Assembly: GCF_030143255.1 (NCBI RefSeq)
Contig: NZ_JARJNR010000005.1
Location: 58,068 to 122,067 of the forward strand
Source of the DNA: Frigidibacter sp. SD6-1
GTDB lineage: Bacteria > Pseudomonadota > Alphaproteobacteria > Rhodobacterales > Rhodobacteraceae
Reading direction: 5' to 3'
DNA: 64,000 nucleotides
Part shown: positions 8,268-19,059 of the stretch, piece by piece
Layout: each line of letters opens with the position of its first letter
Numbering within the stretch: the stretch's first letter is position 1
The notes under the pieces: model-generated
What the model was told of the DNA's origin: nothing
The model's input: only the letters and a program-made list of their open reading frames with translations
The model's database searches: none
Translations under genes and position numbers: made by a program

Positions 8268-10117
8268 GTCCGCCCGAAAAGCCGTTCGATATCGGAAAGC
8301 TTCAGTTCCACATAGGTCGGCCGCCCGTGATTGCACTGGCCGGAAAGCGGTGTCGCCTCCATCTCGCGCAGAAGGGCGTTCATCTCCGCCGGCCCCATCT
8401 GGCGGCCGGAGCGGATTGAACCATGGCAGGCCATGCGGCTGAGGATCGCGTCGATGCGGGCGCCGAGCGTCCGGCTTTCGCCCGCGTCTGACAGTTCGTC
8501 GAGGATGTCGCGCAGCAGAGCCTCGGCCCCGACCGGCCCGAGAATGGCCGGTGTGGCGCGCACCGCAACGGCGTTGCCGCCGAACGGCTCGACGACAAGC
8601 CCGAGGCTTTCGAGCGCTGGCGCCTCCTCCATCAGAAGGGCGGCGTCACCCGTCGACAGTTCGACGATCTCGGGGATCAGCAACGCCTGTGCCGCCACGC
8701 CGCGCTCGGCCTTCTGGGCCTTCAGCCGCTCGTAGACCAGCCGCTCATGCGCGGCATGCTGATCGACGATCACGATGCCCACCTCGGTCTGGGCGATGAT
8801 GTAATTCTCGTGTACCTGCGCCCGCGCGGCGCCCAGGGGGCGCGACAGCGGCGCCTCATCGTCCGCCTTCGGCGGCTCTTCGGCCGGTTCGAACCGGGCG
8901 GAGGTTTCGGCGAAGCCGGGGGCGAGGGGCGCCTGAAAGGCGAGACTGCGGTCGAGCGTCGCAGCCTTCGGGCGCTCGCTTTGCCAAAGGCGCGGTGCCA
9001 TGGGTTCCGGCCGCATGACGCCGAGCGTCAGGCCCGCAACCGTCGAGGAGGCGCGGTGCCCGCCTTCGGCCAGCGCATGGCGCAGCGCCGAGACGATCAG
9101 CCCGCGCGCGATTCCCGGCTCGCGGAACCGGACCTCGGCCTTCGCCGGATGGACATTCACATCGACGCGCGTCGGATCGAGCGTCAGGAACAGGCAGGCG
9201 GCAGGATGGCGGTCGCGGGCGAGAACGTCCTGATAGGCGGCGCGGAGCGCGCCGATCAGCAGCTTGTCCCGCACCGGGCGGCCGTTCACAAAGAGATATT
9301 GCTCGACGGCCGCGCCGCGCGAATAGGTCGGAAGCGCCGCATAGCCGGTCAGGTGGATGCCTTCGCGCTCGGCCTCGATCCGCAGCGCATTCTCGGCGAA
9401 ATCGGCACCGATGAGTGCGCGGAGCCGTAGGCGCAGCGCATCGAAGAGGTCGCCCTGCTCGGCATCGGCGCGGAAGATGAGCCTGCCCTCGCCACTGCCG
9501 GAAATATCCCGCAAAGTGAAGGCCACCGCCGGTTCGGCCATGGCGAGGCGCCGGACGACATCGCCGATCGCCTGCGCCTCTGCCCGGTCGCTGCGCAGGA
9601 ACTTCAGCCGCGCGGGCGTTGCGAAGAAAAGGTCGCGCAGTTCGACCACCGTGCCGCGCGCCAGCGCCGCCGGCCGCACCGGCATCTCGCGGCCGCCATT
9701 GACCGCGATTTCCGCCGCCTCGTGCCCCGCCGCGCGTGAGGTCACCTTAAGCCGCCCGACCGCGCCGAGCGACGGCAATGCCTCGCCCCGGAAGCCGAAC
9801 GTGTGGATGTTCAGAAGGTCCGACCCGTCGATCTTCGATGTCGCGTGCCGCGCGAGCGCAAGCGGCAGGTCCGCCGCCGTCATCCCGCAGCCGTCGTCCG
9901 TCACCCGGATCAGGGTCTTGCCGCCATCGGCATAGGCCACGTCCACACGGCCAGCGCCCGCGTCGAGCGCATTCTCAACCAGTTCCTTCACGGCAGAGGC
10001 CGGGCGTTCCACCACCTCGCCCGCCGCGATCCGGTTGACCGCAGCTTCGTCAAGCTGGCGGATCACCGGCCGATCTGACGACCGGGAATCGTGCATGTTG
10101 GGGTCATGGGCATTCAT
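8264..10117 (-). CDS. mutL: DNA mismatch repair protein MutL
   Basis: A 617-residue GHKL ATPase that links MutS recognition to strand processing. N-terminal ATPase motifs are clear: [25 protein letters not shown] and [19 protein letters not shown] in the first 115 residues. The C-terminal domain has [12 protein letters not shown], the DQHA(X)2E(X)4E metal-binding motif of MutL proteins that are themselves nicking endonucleases, plus [12 protein letters not shown] and [11 protein letters not shown] near the end. This fits an organism lacking MutH. The start used is [13 protein letters not shown]; an internal ATG (residue 8) is possible. Followed by rmuC with a 4-base overlap. Confidence 0.95.
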   Translation of the reverse strand: MNAHDPNMHDSRSSDRPVIRQLDEAAVNRIAAGEVVERPASAVKELVENALDAGAGRVDVAYADGGKTLIRVTDDGCGMTAADLPLALARHATSKIDGSDLLNIHTFGFRGEALPSLGAVGRLKVTSRAAGHEAAEIAVNGGREMPVRPAALARGTVVELRDLFFATPARLKFLRSDRAEAQAIGDVVRRLAMAEPAVAFTLRDISGSGEGRLIFRADAEQGDLFDALRLRLRALIGADFAENALRIEAEREGIHLTGYAALPTYSRGAAVEQYLFVNGRPVRDKLLIGALRAAYQDVLARDRHPAACLFLTLDPTRVDVNVHPAKAEVRFREPGIARGLIVSALRHALAEGGHRASSTVAGLTLGVMRPEPMAPRLWQSERPKAATLDRSLAFQAPLAPGFAETSARFEPAEEPPKADDEAPLSRPLGAARAQVHENYIIAQTEVGIVIVDQHAAHERLVYERLKAQKAERGVAAQALLIPEIVELSTGDAALLMEEAPALESLGLVVEPFGGNAVAVRATPAILGPVGAEALLRDILDELSDAGESRTLGARIDAILSRMACHGSIRSGRQMGPAEMNALLREMEATPLSGQCNHGRPTYVELKLSDIERLFGRT

Positions 10118-10180
10118 GCCCCAAGCTTTAGCATGGGCCGGGAGATTCGGCCACGGTTCGTTCCGTCGCCCCGCCGGGGC

Positions 10181-11491
10181 TCAGTTGGTGCTCTCCAGCC
10201 CGACAGGGTGGCCGACAATGGTGAAAGTCAGCTGATCGGGCTTCATCCGTTCCCGCGCCACGCGGTTCACATCGTCAAGCGTCACCGCCTCGATCTTTTC
10301 GTTACGGTGCGCGGGATAGTCGATCGGGAATCCGTCCATCTGCATGCCCACGAGAATGCGCGCGATATTGTCATTGCCATCGAAGCGCAGGGGGTAGGAA
10401 CCGGTCATGTAGGTCTTCGCCGCCTCCAGTTCCGCCTCGGTGATACCGTTCATGGCCACATCGGCCCAGACCTCGCGGATCACCTTCACCGCCTCAGCCG
10501 CCTTCTCGTTCGACGAGGCGAGCGAGCCCTGCCAGCTGTCGGCAAGGTCCATGTTCACCAGATCGGTCGAAACGCCATAGGTCAGCCCGCGCTTTTCGCG
10601 CACCTCGGTCATCAGCCGCGCGGTGAACCCGCCACCGCCGAGAATCTGGTTCAGCACATAGGCGGGGTAATAGTCCGGATGCGTCCAAGGCACGCCGGGC
10701 TGGCCGAACAGGATCACCGATTGCGGCGTGTCGAACGGCACGACCGTAACGCCGCCTGGGAAAGCCGGTGTGACAGGGCCGGGCAGCGGCGCGCCCGTCG
10801 CGGGAAGATCGCCGAGAAGTCCGTCGAGAAGCGCGCCGAGTTCTGCCGCCGTGATGTCACCGACGGCCGAGACATAGAGCCGGTCACGCGCCATGGTCGC
10901 GGCCTTCGCCGCCAGAAGGTCTTCGCGGGTCAGGGCGGCGGCGCTTTCGGCGGTGCCGAGGTCGGACGAACCATAGGGATGGTCGCCGTACAGCGCCGCA
11001 TCCATCCTGTCGCGCGCGATGTCCTCGGGCGAGGCGGCCCGAGACTGGATGATCGACTGGATCTGGCCCTTCACGCGGTCGATCGCCTCTTGATCGAAAC
11101 GCGGGTCTATGAGCGCGCTTTTCAAAAGCGCAACCACATCGTCGCGGTTCTCGGTCAGCATCTGCACCGAGACGGTGACAGCGTCGGCATTGGCATCGAA
11201 CCCGATCCGCGCCGCCAGCTCCTCGCGCCGTTCGGCGAAACCCTTGGAATCGAGCCCGTCCGCCCCTTCCTCCAGAAGCGCGGCCATCAGCATCACCGCC
11301 CCGCGCTTGTCCGGCGCGTCCAGCGAGGTGCCACCCCGGAATCGCAGTTCCAGCGCGGTGAAGGGAATGCCATGTTCCTCGACCAGCCAGGCCTTGATCC
11401 CGCCGGGTGAGGTGACCTCCGCGATCTTCACCTCCGCCGCAGCGGGCAGGGCGACGGCGCAGAGAAAAGCTGCGAACAGGAAACGGATCAT
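10181..11491 (-). CDS. M16-family peptidase-like protein, lacking the zinc motif
   Basis: A 436-residue exported protein (signal peptide MIRFLFAAFLCAVALPAAAE). It has the M16 (pitrilysin) fold, but the HxxEH zinc motif is replaced around residues 65-80 (LMAALLEEGADG), so it is probably catalytically inactive. The conserved C-terminal region of M16 (GGGGFTARLMTEVREKRGLTYGV) is present. Such inactive partners pair with an active M16 protein, as in mitochondrial processing peptidase and pqqL-type couples. It overlaps the active paralogue by 4 bases, which supports a heterodimer in the periplasm. Substrate unknown. Confidence 0.88.
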   Translation of the reverse strand: MIRFLFAAFLCAVALPAAAEVKIAEVTSPGGIKAWLVEEHGIPFTALELRFRGGTSLDAPDKRGAVMLMAALLEEGADGLDSKGFAERREELAARIGFDANADAVTVSVQMLTENRDDVVALLKSALIDPRFDQEAIDRVKGQIQSIIQSRAASPEDIARDRMDAALYGDHPYGSSDLGTAESAAALTREDLLAAKAATMARDRLYVSAVGDITAAELGALLDGLLGDLPATGAPLPGPVTPAFPGGVTVVPFDTPQSVILFGQPGVPWTHPDYYPAYVLNQILGGGGFTARLMTEVREKRGLTYGVSTDLVNMDLADSWQGSLASSNEKAAEAVKVIREVWADVAMNGITEAELEAAKTYMTGSYPLRFDGNDNIARILVGMQMDGFPIDYPAHRNEKIEAVTLDDVNRVARERMKPDQLTFTIVGHPVGLESTN

Positions 11492-12843
11492 GGCAGCTTC
11501 TCCTCGGCGCCGGTACGCATCGCCCAGCCGGTCACCGCATGGCGGCGGTCCAGCACCTTGCGGGCCACAGTGATCACATCCTCGGCCGTGACATTCTGCA
11601 GGACGTCGGGCCAGGCCTCGACATCCGCGATGGTCAGGCCGGAGGTCAGCGCCGACCCGTAATCTTCGGCCAGGTCGCCCACATTGTCGCGCCGGTAGAT
11701 CAGTTCGGCCTTCATCTGGGTCTTCAGCCGGGCAAATTGCGCCGCGTCGACGCCGGTCTGCAACAGGTCCGCCAGCACCTTGTCCATCGCTTCCTCGACG
11801 GTGGCAAGGCTCACGCCCGGCGCGGGCACCGCATAGAGGCCGAAGGTCGTATCGTCGAGCGAGGTCGCGTCATAGCCCGCGCCGGTGGCGACCGCGATCT
11901 TCTGGTCGAAGGTCAGCGCCCGCGACAGAAGCGAAGTCTGGGCATTGCCGCCAAGAAGAGCGGCGAGGAAAACCAGCGCCGCCGCCTCGTCCTGCGCGCC
12001 GGGATCGCGCTCGGGGGCAAGATAGCGGCGGGTGACATAGGGCTGCGCAATATTGGGGTCGCTGAAGCTCAGTCGCCGCTCGGCAAGCTGCGGCGGTTCG
12101 GCCGGGCGGGCGCGTTCGGGGATACCGGCGCTGGGCGCGAGGGGGGCATAGTATTTTTCCGCCAGCGCCTTGACCTCTGCCGGATCGACATCGCCCGCAA
12201 CGATCAGGATCGCGTTGTTCGGCGCGTAATAGAGCCCGTACCAGTCCAGCGCATCCTGCCGCGACAGCGCCGCCATCTCGGCCCGCCAGCCGATGTTCGG
12301 CGTGCCGTAGGGATGGTTGAGATACTGAGCCGCATCCATCTGTTCGGAAAAAAGCGCCTCGGGCGAGGAATCGATCCGTTGTGCGCGCTCCTCCAGGATC
12401 ACTTCCCGCTCGGTCGCCACATCCTCTTCGGTCAGCGTCAGGTTGCGCATCCGGTCGGCTTCCATCCGCATGACCAGTTCCAGCCGGTCGGCGGCAAGGC
12501 GCTGGAAATAGGCGGTCTGGTCGGAAGAGGTGAAGGCATTGTCATAGCCGCCCTGCGCCTCGACGATCTGAGAGAACTGGCCATCGGGAACCGCGTCGGT
12601 GCCCTTGAACATGAGATGTTCGAGGAAATGCGCGATTCCGGATTTGCCGCGCTTCTCGTCGGCCGATCCGGCCCGGTACCAGACCATGTGGGTGACGACC
12701 GGCGCGCGGTGATCCTCGATCACGACCGCCTGCATCCCATTGTCGAGCGTGAAGGTCGTGACCTCGTCGGCGGTGGCGGCGGTTGCAAGGGCGGCGGGCG
12801 CGGCCAGAAGGCCTAGGGCCAGGCCGCAGCTCAGTCGCAGCAT
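11488..12843 (-). CDS. M16-family zinc metallopeptidase
   Basis: A 451-residue exported peptidase with an N-terminal signal peptide (MLRLSCGLALGLLAAPAALA). The inverted zinc motif HFLEH lies at about residues 67-71, in GIAHFLEHLMFKGT, with the downstream zinc-ligand Glu in ATEREVILEERAQR (about residues 144-151). Thus it should be an active periplasmic metallopeptidase. The second M16 domain ends with the usual R/Y region. It forms a pair with the inactive paralogue immediately downstream (ATGA overlap), the common arrangement of two-gene M16 systems in alphaproteobacteria. Confidence 0.92.
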   Translation of the reverse strand: MLRLSCGLALGLLAAPAALATAATADEVTTFTLDNGMQAVVIEDHRAPVVTHMVWYRAGSADEKRGKSGIAHFLEHLMFKGTDAVPDGQFSQIVEAQGGYDNAFTSSDQTAYFQRLAADRLELVMRMEADRMRNLTLTEEDVATEREVILEERAQRIDSSPEALFSEQMDAAQYLNHPYGTPNIGWRAEMAALSRQDALDWYGLYYAPNNAILIVAGDVDPAEVKALAEKYYAPLAPSAGIPERARPAEPPQLAERRLSFSDPNIAQPYVTRRYLAPERDPGAQDEAAALVFLAALLGGNAQTSLLSRALTFDQKIAVATGAGYDATSLDDTTFGLYAVPAPGVSLATVEEAMDKVLADLLQTGVDAAQFARLKTQMKAELIYRRDNVGDLAEDYGSALTSGLTIADVEAWPDVLQNVTAEDVITVARKVLDRRHAVTGWAMRTGAEEKLP

Positions 12844-12944
12844 GAGGGATCCTCCTGAGTTCCTGCCGTCCGTTCTAAGGGCGAAAGCGGCAAGCTCAAG
12901 TCAGGAAATCGTGTCGCCTGTGCACGTTGGCGTTATTCCGCGAT

Positions 12945-13490
12945 CTATTCTGCGTTGCCGACCTCGGCGGGCGGGGCGCCCACGGTCTGCACGCCGCGCG
13001 ACCGCCAGTAGGCGAGTGCGGCATATTGATCGAGAGACATCGGCTCGTAGGCGCGGAAATAGACGGTCACGTTGAAGATCCGTTCCAGTAGCCGCCCGTC
13101 ATGGCTCTTGCGCCAGTCAAGGTCTTCGGCGGCGAGCGTCTGGCGGATATTGCCGTCACGCCCGAAGCGCGAGGCGTAGGAGATGAGGCCCAGATTGCCC
13201 GCGCCGACCTTCTCGCCCGGCGTCACCGCGTCGGGATTGCCGCCGAGGGCCGCGACCGCGTCGGCCTCGGGCGTGGGATCGGTGATGTTGGTACCGCCCG
13301 GCGTCGGCTCCGGCAGGCTTGCCAGGTCTTCCGGCAAGGTCAGGGGCTTCGTCGGCAGAATCGCGAATTCGTCGGGGCTACGCGACTTGTTGCGGAAAGT
13401 GATCAGGTCGGGCGTCTTGTCGCGGCCGCAGGCCGACAGCAGGGTCGCAGCCATAAGAGCGCCGCAAACGATGCCTTGTTTCACCCGCAT
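12945..13490 (-). CDS. DUF3035 lipoprotein (BamF-type)
   Basis: A 181-residue lipoprotein; lipobox LLSAC at residues 17-21 (MRVKQGIVCGALMAATLLSA, then C). The sequence after Cys (GRDKTPDLITFRNKSRSPDEF) and PTKPLTLPEDLASLPEPTP is the DUF3035 pattern found only in alphaproteobacteria, where a member in Caulobacter was described as part of the outer-membrane beta-barrel assembly complex (BamF). Located between lspA, which would process its signal, and the M16 pair. The BamF role here is inferred from family. Confidence 0.82.
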   Translation of the reverse strand: MRVKQGIVCGALMAATLLSACGRDKTPDLITFRNKSRSPDEFAILPTKPLTLPEDLASLPEPTPGGTNITDPTPEADAVAALGGNPDAVTPGEKVGAGNLGLISYASRFGRDGNIRQTLAAEDLDWRKSHDGRLLERIFNVTVYFRAYEPMSLDQYAALAYWRSRGVQTVGAPPAEVGNAE

Positions 13491-13541
13491 GACCTTCTCC
13501 GTCTCAGTACGCGCCTGTCTTAGCCTATCCGATCCCGCCCG

Positions 13542-14012
13542 TCACGGGGTCTTGTCCTGACGGGAAAAAGCAACGAGTCCGATCGCGCCGAGGAAGATCG
13601 CGACATCGGCAAGGTTGAAGGAAAACGGATTGTCGAAACCCGGAAACCCCATGTTGAGAAAGTCGACGACCGCACCATAGGCCAGCCGGTCGATCACATT
13701 GCCCATCGCCCCGCCGATGAGAAGCCCGCCCGCGACTTGCACCTTCGCATTGGCCGGCTCGCGCCGCACCCAGCGCCAGACCCAGGCCGATATGGCCAGG
13801 GCAAGAAGAATCAGCAGCCAGCGGCCAAGGTCGTGCGACTGGGCGAACAGGCCGAAATTGATCCCTTCGTTCCAGGCCATGCGGAAGTTGAGGAAGGGCG
13901 GCAGGACCGGGATTTCGAAGCGGCGTTCCAGGTCGAGCAGATGCAGCATCGAGAGTTTCGAGCCCTGATCGACCGCGAGCGCCGCGAAAAGCGAGGTGAG
14001 GAGAAGTCGCAT
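13542..14012 (-). CDS. lspA: Lipoprotein signal peptidase (signal peptidase II)
   Basis: A 156-residue inner-membrane aspartic protease that removes signal peptides from prolipoproteins. Four membrane helices are visible. The catalytic regions are [20 protein letters not shown] (about residues 99-118) and [15 protein letters not shown] (about 131-145), each with a conserved Asp. Length is standard. The stop of purH lies only 3 bases upstream of its start, and a lipoprotein (DUF3035) gene follows, so they are likely cotranscribed. Confidence 0.95.
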   Translation of the reverse strand: MRLLLTSLFAALAVDQGSKLSMLHLLDLERRFEIPVLPPFLNFRMAWNEGINFGLFAQSHDLGRWLLILLALAISAWVWRWVRREPANAKVQVAGGLLIGGAMGNVIDRLAYGAVVDFLNMGFPGFDNPFSFNLADVAIFLGAIGLVAFSRQDKTP

Positions 14013-14015
14013 CGC

Positions 14016-15629
14016 TCAGTGCCGGAAATGCCGCATGCCGGTGAAGACCATGGCGAGGCCGCGTTCGTCGGCCGCAGCGATCACATCGGCATCGCGCATC
14101 GATCCGCCGGGCTGAATGATCGCGGTCGCGCCTGCCTCGGCGGCGGCGATCAGACCATCGGCGAAGGGGAAGAAGGCGTCCGAGGCGACGACCGCGCCTT
14201 GCGTCAGGGGCGCGGGCAGACCCAAAGCCTCGGCCATGTCCTGGGATTTCCGCGCGGCGATGCGGGTCGAATCGATCCGGCTCATCTGGCCTGCGCCCAC
14301 ACCCACGGTCGCGCCGTCCTTCACATAGACAATGGCGTTCGACTTCACATGCTTGGCGACCTTCCAGGCAAACAGAAGGTCCGCCATTTCCTGCGCCGAG
14401 GGCGCGCGTTTGGTCACGACTTTCAGCGCCTCTGGCTCCAGCCAGCCATTGTCGCGGTCCTGCACAAGAAAGCCGCCCGCGACCTGCTTGACCATCAGCC
14501 CCGCCGCCGCCGGATCGGCGAGCGCGTCGGTGGTCAGAAGGCGCAGGTTCTTCTTGGCCGCGAATACCTCGCGTGCGGCCTCGTCGGCGCCCGGGGCGAT
14601 CACGACCTCGGTGAAGATCTGGCAGATTTCCTCGGCCGTCGCGCGGTCCAAGGGCCGGTTCAGCGCCACGATGCCGCCGAAGGCCGACGTGCGGTCGCAG
14701 TCATAGGCGCGCCGGTAGGCCTCGATCAGCGAAGCACCTTGGGCCACGCCGCAGGGGTTGGCATGTTTGATGATCGCGCAGGCCGCGCCCTTGGCCGGGT
14801 CGAATTCGCTGACCAGTTCATAGGCCGCGTCGGTGTCGTTGATATTGTTGTAGGACAGTTCTTTGCCTTGCCACTGTTTCGCGGTGGCAACGCCGGGACG
14901 GTTCGACCCGTCTGTGTAGAAAGCCGCGCCCTGATGGGGGTTCTCGCCATAGCGCAGGCTTTGGGCGAGCGTTCCGGCAAAGGCGCGGGCGGGGGGCGTG
15001 GCCTCGCCAACCGCACCGGCCATCCAGTTGGACACGGCAGCGTCATAGGTGGCGGTACGGGCAAAGGCCCGCTGTGCGAGCGACTTGCGGAAGGCAAGCC
15101 GCGTCTGGCCCTCGTTCGCCTCCAATTCAGCGAGGAGCGGCGCATAATCCTCGACGCTGGTCACAACGGACACGAACGCATGGTTCTTCGCCGCCGCCCG
15201 GATCATCGCCGGGCCGCCGATGTCGATATTCTCGACGCAGGTGGCATAATCGGCGCCGCCCGCAACGGTTTCCTGGAACGGGTAAAGGTTCACCACCAGA
15301 AGGTCGATCGGCAGGATGCCATGTTCGGCCATCGCATCGGTATGGTCGGGATTGTCGCGCAGGCCCAGAAGCCCGCCATGCACCATCGGATGCAATGTCT
15401 TGACCCGGCCGTCCATCATCTCGGGGAAACCGGTCAGATCCGAGACGTCACGGACCGGAAGGCCCGCCTGCCTGAGAAGATGCGCCGACCCGCCGGTCGA
15501 CAGAAGCTCCACCCCGCGCGCATGAAGCGCCCGTGCAAGATCGACGAGGCCTGCCTTGTCAAAGACCGACAGGAGGGCGCGTTTCAGCGGGGCAAGGTCG
15601 GGGGCTTCGGTCGAGGGGGCTTTGATCAC
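14016..15629 (-). CDS. purH: Bifunctional AICAR formyltransferase/IMP cyclohydrolase
   Basis: A 537-residue bifunctional enzyme for the last two steps of IMP synthesis. The N-terminal MGS-like IMP cyclohydrolase domain (about residues 15-160, [20 protein letters not shown]) is followed by the AICAR transformylase domain with [13 protein letters not shown] near residues 288-300 and [14 protein letters not shown] near 430. Standard length. It is downstream of a heparinase-like gene with a 4-base overlap and upstream of lspA; purH next to these genes is common in Rhodobacterales. Confidence 0.96.
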   Translation of the reverse strand: MIKAPSTEAPDLAPLKRALLSVFDKAGLVDLARALHARGVELLSTGGSAHLLRQAGLPVRDVSDLTGFPEMMDGRVKTLHPMVHGGLLGLRDNPDHTDAMAEHGILPIDLLVVNLYPFQETVAGGADYATCVENIDIGGPAMIRAAAKNHAFVSVVTSVEDYAPLLAELEANEGQTRLAFRKSLAQRAFARTATYDAAVSNWMAGAVGEATPPARAFAGTLAQSLRYGENPHQGAAFYTDGSNRPGVATAKQWQGKELSYNNINDTDAAYELVSEFDPAKGAACAIIKHANPCGVAQGASLIEAYRRAYDCDRTSAFGGIVALNRPLDRATAEEICQIFTEVVIAPGADEAAREVFAAKKNLRLLTTDALADPAAAGLMVKQVAGGFLVQDRDNGWLEPEALKVVTKRAPSAQEMADLLFAWKVAKHVKSNAIVYVKDGATVGVGAGQMSRIDSTRIAARKSQDMAEALGLPAPLTQGAVVASDAFFPFADGLIAAAEAGATAIIQPGGSMRDADVIAAADERGLAMVFTGMRHFRH

Positions 15630-17353
15630 GGCTCAGGTCCCAAAGTCAGGCGCAGACGGTCGTCCGGCTCGGTGTCACGGATGGCCGCGGGCGTATCCTG
15701 AGCCTTCGCCAAGGTCCAGCCCAACTGGCAGGCATAATCGAGAACCGTGCCGGAAAGGACGATCTGTTTCGTTGCCCGCGGCTTCAGCCGGCCGACTTCC
15801 AGATAGACCGAAGGTTCCAGTCTGAGTTCGCCCACCCCGTCATGGCGGAAGATCCAGATCTCGCCCGACTTCAGCGCCATCGACACGGCGGTGCCGCCAA
15901 GGTCGAGCGTCGCATCCACATCGGGGTGGATATGGAAGCGCAGGTCGAAATCGATGCCCTGATAGCGGGTGCGTTCCATGACCTGATCGAAGCGCCGCCG
16001 GTCCGGCCCGGTCATTGCACCAAGCGTATCCTCTCCCCTCAGCGCGCGCCCGTCGAGTGATAGCTGCAACTCGCGCAGATGCGTCATGCCATGGGTCGGC
16101 GCATAGCCATTGTGCCCGGCCAGAACCCGCATGCCGTCCAGCGTCTGTTCGGCCTGCGCCCAGACCTGTTCGGGCACTTCGTCCAGTTCCGCCCGTGCGC
16201 CCGGCCCGTCCTTCTCGACCCCAAGGCGCGAGGAGGAGAAGCCTTTCAGACAAAGGGTGGAATGCGACGGGGTCGCCCGCCCGGCGCGGCGCCATTCGGC
16301 ACCGAAGGTGGCGCCCGATCCGCAACTGACGACCAGAGGGCGGCGCCCGGAGCAAAGTTCGAAGGCAAGGGTCGATGCGTGCGCGTTGGTGGAGCTGCGG
16401 CCCTTCGCGGGCGCGGCGCCGTCAAGGATCAGCGTCGTCCGCCCGCCGGTCAGCCGCACGAACCCCATCGCCATGCCATGCGCGGTGTGGGAGGGCACAT
16501 GGGCCTCGGCCAGCGCCTGATCCAGAAGGCCCGGCGCGCCGCGCCCGCCGCCATGAAACCGCGCGAGCCCGCCATCGGCATGGCGCAAGGCGCGCAGGGT
16601 CGGCGCGATCCGGTCCAACGCGGCGCGATGTCCGTCCGGCACCTTGCGGCCCGCCTCGGTCAGGGCGCGCGCCGCCCAGGAGAGAAGCGTGAAGACCTCC
16701 AGCAGTTCTTCGGGGTTGCGGGTCGGGATGCCGCCTTCGGCGTCGATCTCGCGCGCGCATTCGCGGGCCAGCGCGTCAGAGGCGGTGGCGACATGGCGTT
16801 CCATCCCGGTCAGCGACAGGCCCGCATAGATGAGCCCGGTCAGCGCCTCGAACCGGGGCAGGCCGGGGCTTGCCACCTTCCAGCGGCGGGCAAGAAAGAT
16901 CGTCTGCTGGCCGAGGCTGCGGAAATAGGCGCGGGTTTCAAGCTTTTCCCGGCCATTCAACAGAAGGATCGCATGGTTGATCCAGCGGATGAGCCGCCGC
17001 CCGGTGAGGTCCGGCGTCCAGCCGGGGCCGGAGCCGCGCCCGTAACGCGCGATCCAGCCGAAGGTCCAGTCCTGCGCCCGTTGGCGCGCGACCGCATCGC
17101 CCACCGCCGCCAGATCGTCGAGCCAGGCGAAGCCGTGCAATTCGTCCTCGAACCGGTGATCGGGGATGGCGATATCCCAGATCGCCTTGTCGCGGCTTTC
17201 GATCAGGAAACCGGCGAAGAGGAAGTTGCCCGCCGACAATTGCTTGCCCTTGGCATAGGACCCGATCGAGCGCGGCTCCGGCTGGCTGACGAAGCCGGTC
17301 GCCGGGCGGGCAAGCGTCGAGAGCCGCGCCGACAGGCGGTGCATCGCCCTCAT
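15626..17353 (-). CDS. Heparinase II/III family protein
   Basis: A 575-residue protein of the heparinase II/III family, uronate-polysaccharide lyases of all-alpha toroid plus beta-sandwich fold. The first part (about residues 40-330) is helical, and the heparinase II/III region follows ([20 protein letters not shown], then LCLKG about 350-375, later [12 protein letters not shown] and [14 protein letters not shown]). The natural substrate is not known; members near purH in alphaproteobacteria have no settled role. I start at the ATG at 17353 ([20 protein letters not shown]); an in-frame ATG at 17476 would add 41 poorly coded residues. No clear signal peptide. Overlaps purH by 4 bases. Confidence 0.82.
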   Translation of the reverse strand: MRAMHRLSARLSTLARPATGFVSQPEPRSIGSYAKGKQLSAGNFLFAGFLIESRDKAIWDIAIPDHRFEDELHGFAWLDDLAAVGDAVARQRAQDWTFGWIARYGRGSGPGWTPDLTGRRLIRWINHAILLLNGREKLETRAYFRSLGQQTIFLARRWKVASPGLPRFEALTGLIYAGLSLTGMERHVATASDALARECAREIDAEGGIPTRNPEELLEVFTLLSWAARALTEAGRKVPDGHRAALDRIAPTLRALRHADGGLARFHGGGRGAPGLLDQALAEAHVPSHTAHGMAMGFVRLTGGRTTLILDGAAPAKGRSSTNAHASTLAFELCSGRRPLVVSCGSGATFGAEWRRAGRATPSHSTLCLKGFSSSRLGVEKDGPGARAELDEVPEQVWAQAEQTLDGMRVLAGHNGYAPTHGMTHLRELQLSLDGRALRGEDTLGAMTGPDRRRFDQVMERTRYQGIDFDLRFHIHPDVDATLDLGGTAVSMALKSGEIWIFRHDGVGELRLEPSVYLEVGRLKPRATKQIVLSGTVLDYACQLGWTLAKAQDTPAAIRDTEPDDRLRLTLGPEP

Positions 17354-17497
17354 ATAGCTTCCGGGCCTTGCGCCTTTGGTCACGTCCGTCGCCTGCCGCT
17401 CGTTTCGTCTGGTCCGGGGGGACGATTCCGTCCCCCGGTTGCGCCGCACCTTAGTTTGCGCGGCGCCCCCTGTCACCTTCGCAAGGCGCTCCGACAG

Positions 17498-18793
17498 TCA
17501 TGACCGGCGGAGCAACGCAAGATAGAACCCGTCGATCCCGCCCCGCTCGGGCCAGTAGTCTGGGCGAAGCCTGAGCCCGCCCTCGGTACTTTCCCACGCT
17601 GCCTCGATCCCCGGCAGCCTTGTCGCCGCCCGGTCGATGGTGAGGCCGGGATGGCGGGCAAGGGCGGCGTTGATCTGTTTCTCCCCTTCTTCTGGCAGGA
17701 GTGAGCAGGTTGCGAACAGGAGCCGTCCGCCCGGGGCAAGCCAGCCCAGTGCGCGATCAAGAAGGGCGGCCTGCAGGGCGAAGATCTCCTTCAGGCCGGC
17801 GCTGTCTTTCACGAAGGGCAGGTCGGGATGGCGCCGGATCGTGCCGGTCGCCGAACAGGGCGCGTCGAGGAGGATCGCATCGAACGGCGCCTCGGGCTGC
17901 CATTCCAGCGCATCCGCGACGACCGTCCGGGCCGACAGGCCGCAGCGCGCAAGATTTTCCTCAAGCCGCGCCATCCGCGCGGCTGAAAGATCAAGCGCGG
18001 TGACCTCCGCCCCGGTCGCCGCCATCTGCATCGTCTTGCCGCCGGGCGCCGCGCAAAGGTCGAGCACATGTTCCCCCGCTCGCGTGCCAAGCGCCCGCGC
18101 CGGCAGGGCGGCGGCCGCATCCTGCACCCACCAGTCGCCTGAGGCGAAACCGGGCAGGTCCGACACCTGCACCGGCCCTGTGATCCTGACCGACCCGGTC
18201 GGCAGCGCGACACCGCCGACCCGCGCGGCCAGCGCCGCGGCATCGCCGTCCTTCGGCGTCAGGTCGAGCGGCGCGCCCCTGGCATGCGCCGCCTCCATCG
18301 CTTGCGTGGCCGCCTTGCCCCAGGCCGACATCAGCCGTCCGCGCAGCCAGCCGGGCAGTTCCTGCGCGGGCTTCGGTGCCAGGCTCTCCGGTGGCAGCGC
18401 CGCGACCTTGCGCAGGACCGCATTCACCAGACCCGTGAAACCCTCGGCTTTCCGCCCCGCTGTCCGGGTCAAGGCGACCGCCTCGTTCACCACCCCATGG
18501 GCGGCGGCACCTTCAGCGAGGAGTTCACAGGCGGCCAGCCGCAGGATCGCGCGTACTTCCGCAGGCGGGGGCTTGCGGACGAACGTCTTCAGAATCGCGT
18601 CGACCGGCCCGAGGTTGCGCAGCGTCGCCAGCGCCAGCCGCTGGGCCCGGGCCCGGCCCGGCCCGTCAAGGGGATCGAGCGCACCCGAGGCAATCTGATC
18701 GCTGAGCGCAAGCCGCCCCTCGGTCACGCCAAGCATCAGCCCGACCGCTGCCGCCCTCGCGCTGCACTCCTCATCCCTCGTGTTCTTGACCAC
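17498..18793 (-). CDS. rsmB: RsmB/NOP-family rRNA m5C methyltransferase
   Basis: A 431-residue SAM-dependent enzyme expected to methylate C967 of 16S rRNA (RsmB type). An N-terminal NusB-like RNA-binding domain (about residues 1-150) precedes the Rossmann methyltransferase domain with DLCAAPGGKTMQMAATGA (about 250), the catalytic-site segment LDAPCSATGTIRRHPD (about 310) and ATCSLLPEEGE (about 375), the two catalytic Cys motifs of this family. It heads the nine-gene minus-strand run down to rmuC, and is divergent from the DUF1674 gene. Confidence 0.93.
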   Translation of the reverse strand: MVKNTRDEECSARAAAVGLMLGVTEGRLALSDQIASGALDPLDGPGRARAQRLALATLRNLGPVDAILKTFVRKPPPAEVRAILRLAACELLAEGAAAHGVVNEAVALTRTAGRKAEGFTGLVNAVLRKVAALPPESLAPKPAQELPGWLRGRLMSAWGKAATQAMEAAHARGAPLDLTPKDGDAAALAARVGGVALPTGSVRITGPVQVSDLPGFASGDWWVQDAAAALPARALGTRAGEHVLDLCAAPGGKTMQMAATGAEVTALDLSAARMARLEENLARCGLSARTVVADALEWQPEAPFDAILLDAPCSATGTIRRHPDLPFVKDSAGLKEIFALQAALLDRALGWLAPGGRLLFATCSLLPEEGEKQINAALARHPGLTIDRAATRLPGIEAAWESTEGGLRLRPDYWPERGGIDGFYLALLRRS

Positions 18794-18864
18794 GCGCGAC
18801 CTTTCCCAGACAGATGCTTCGGCCTATATCAGCCCCGACATCCCCACAAGCCGGGAGAGCGGCG

Positions 18865-19038
18865 ATGAGTGACCGAGACGACCTGCCTCCTGCCGCCGCC
18901 CGCGCGCTGGCCGAGGCCGAGGCGCGCCGCAGGGCAACCGTCAAGCCCGCCCCGCCCCCCGAACTCGGCGGCCGCGACGGGCCGGAACCGGTCCGTTTCG
19001 GCGACTGGGAAAAGAAGGGGATAGCGGTCGATTTCTGA
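18865..19038 (+). CDS. DUF1674 protein (SDH assembly factor 4-like)
   Basis: A 57-residue protein ending in the hallmark GDWEKKGIAVDF of the DUF1674/SdhAF4 family; the mitochondrial SDHAF4 member helps assemble succinate dehydrogenase by binding flavinylated SdhA. The N-terminal half is Ala/Arg/Pro-rich and probably disordered. The start ATG at 18865 has GGGAGAGCGGCG upstream; an upstream in-frame ATG at 18814 lacks that. Divergent from rsmB by 71 bases. No sdh genes are visible in this window. Confidence 0.82.
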   Translation: MSDRDDLPPAAARALAEAEARRRATVKPAPPPELGGRDGPEPVRFGDWEKKGIAVDF

Positions 19039-19059
19039 CCGGAATTGGCAAGCGGTCCG

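Noticed and set aside
10091..11410. Long plus-strand frame opposite the M16 gene
   Set aside because: Arg/His/Gly-rich antisense translation of the peptidase gene without domains; third-position GC fits the minus strand.
13737..15701. 654-codon plus-strand frame opposite purH
   Set aside because: It is antisense to purH and lspA, both with complete family motifs.
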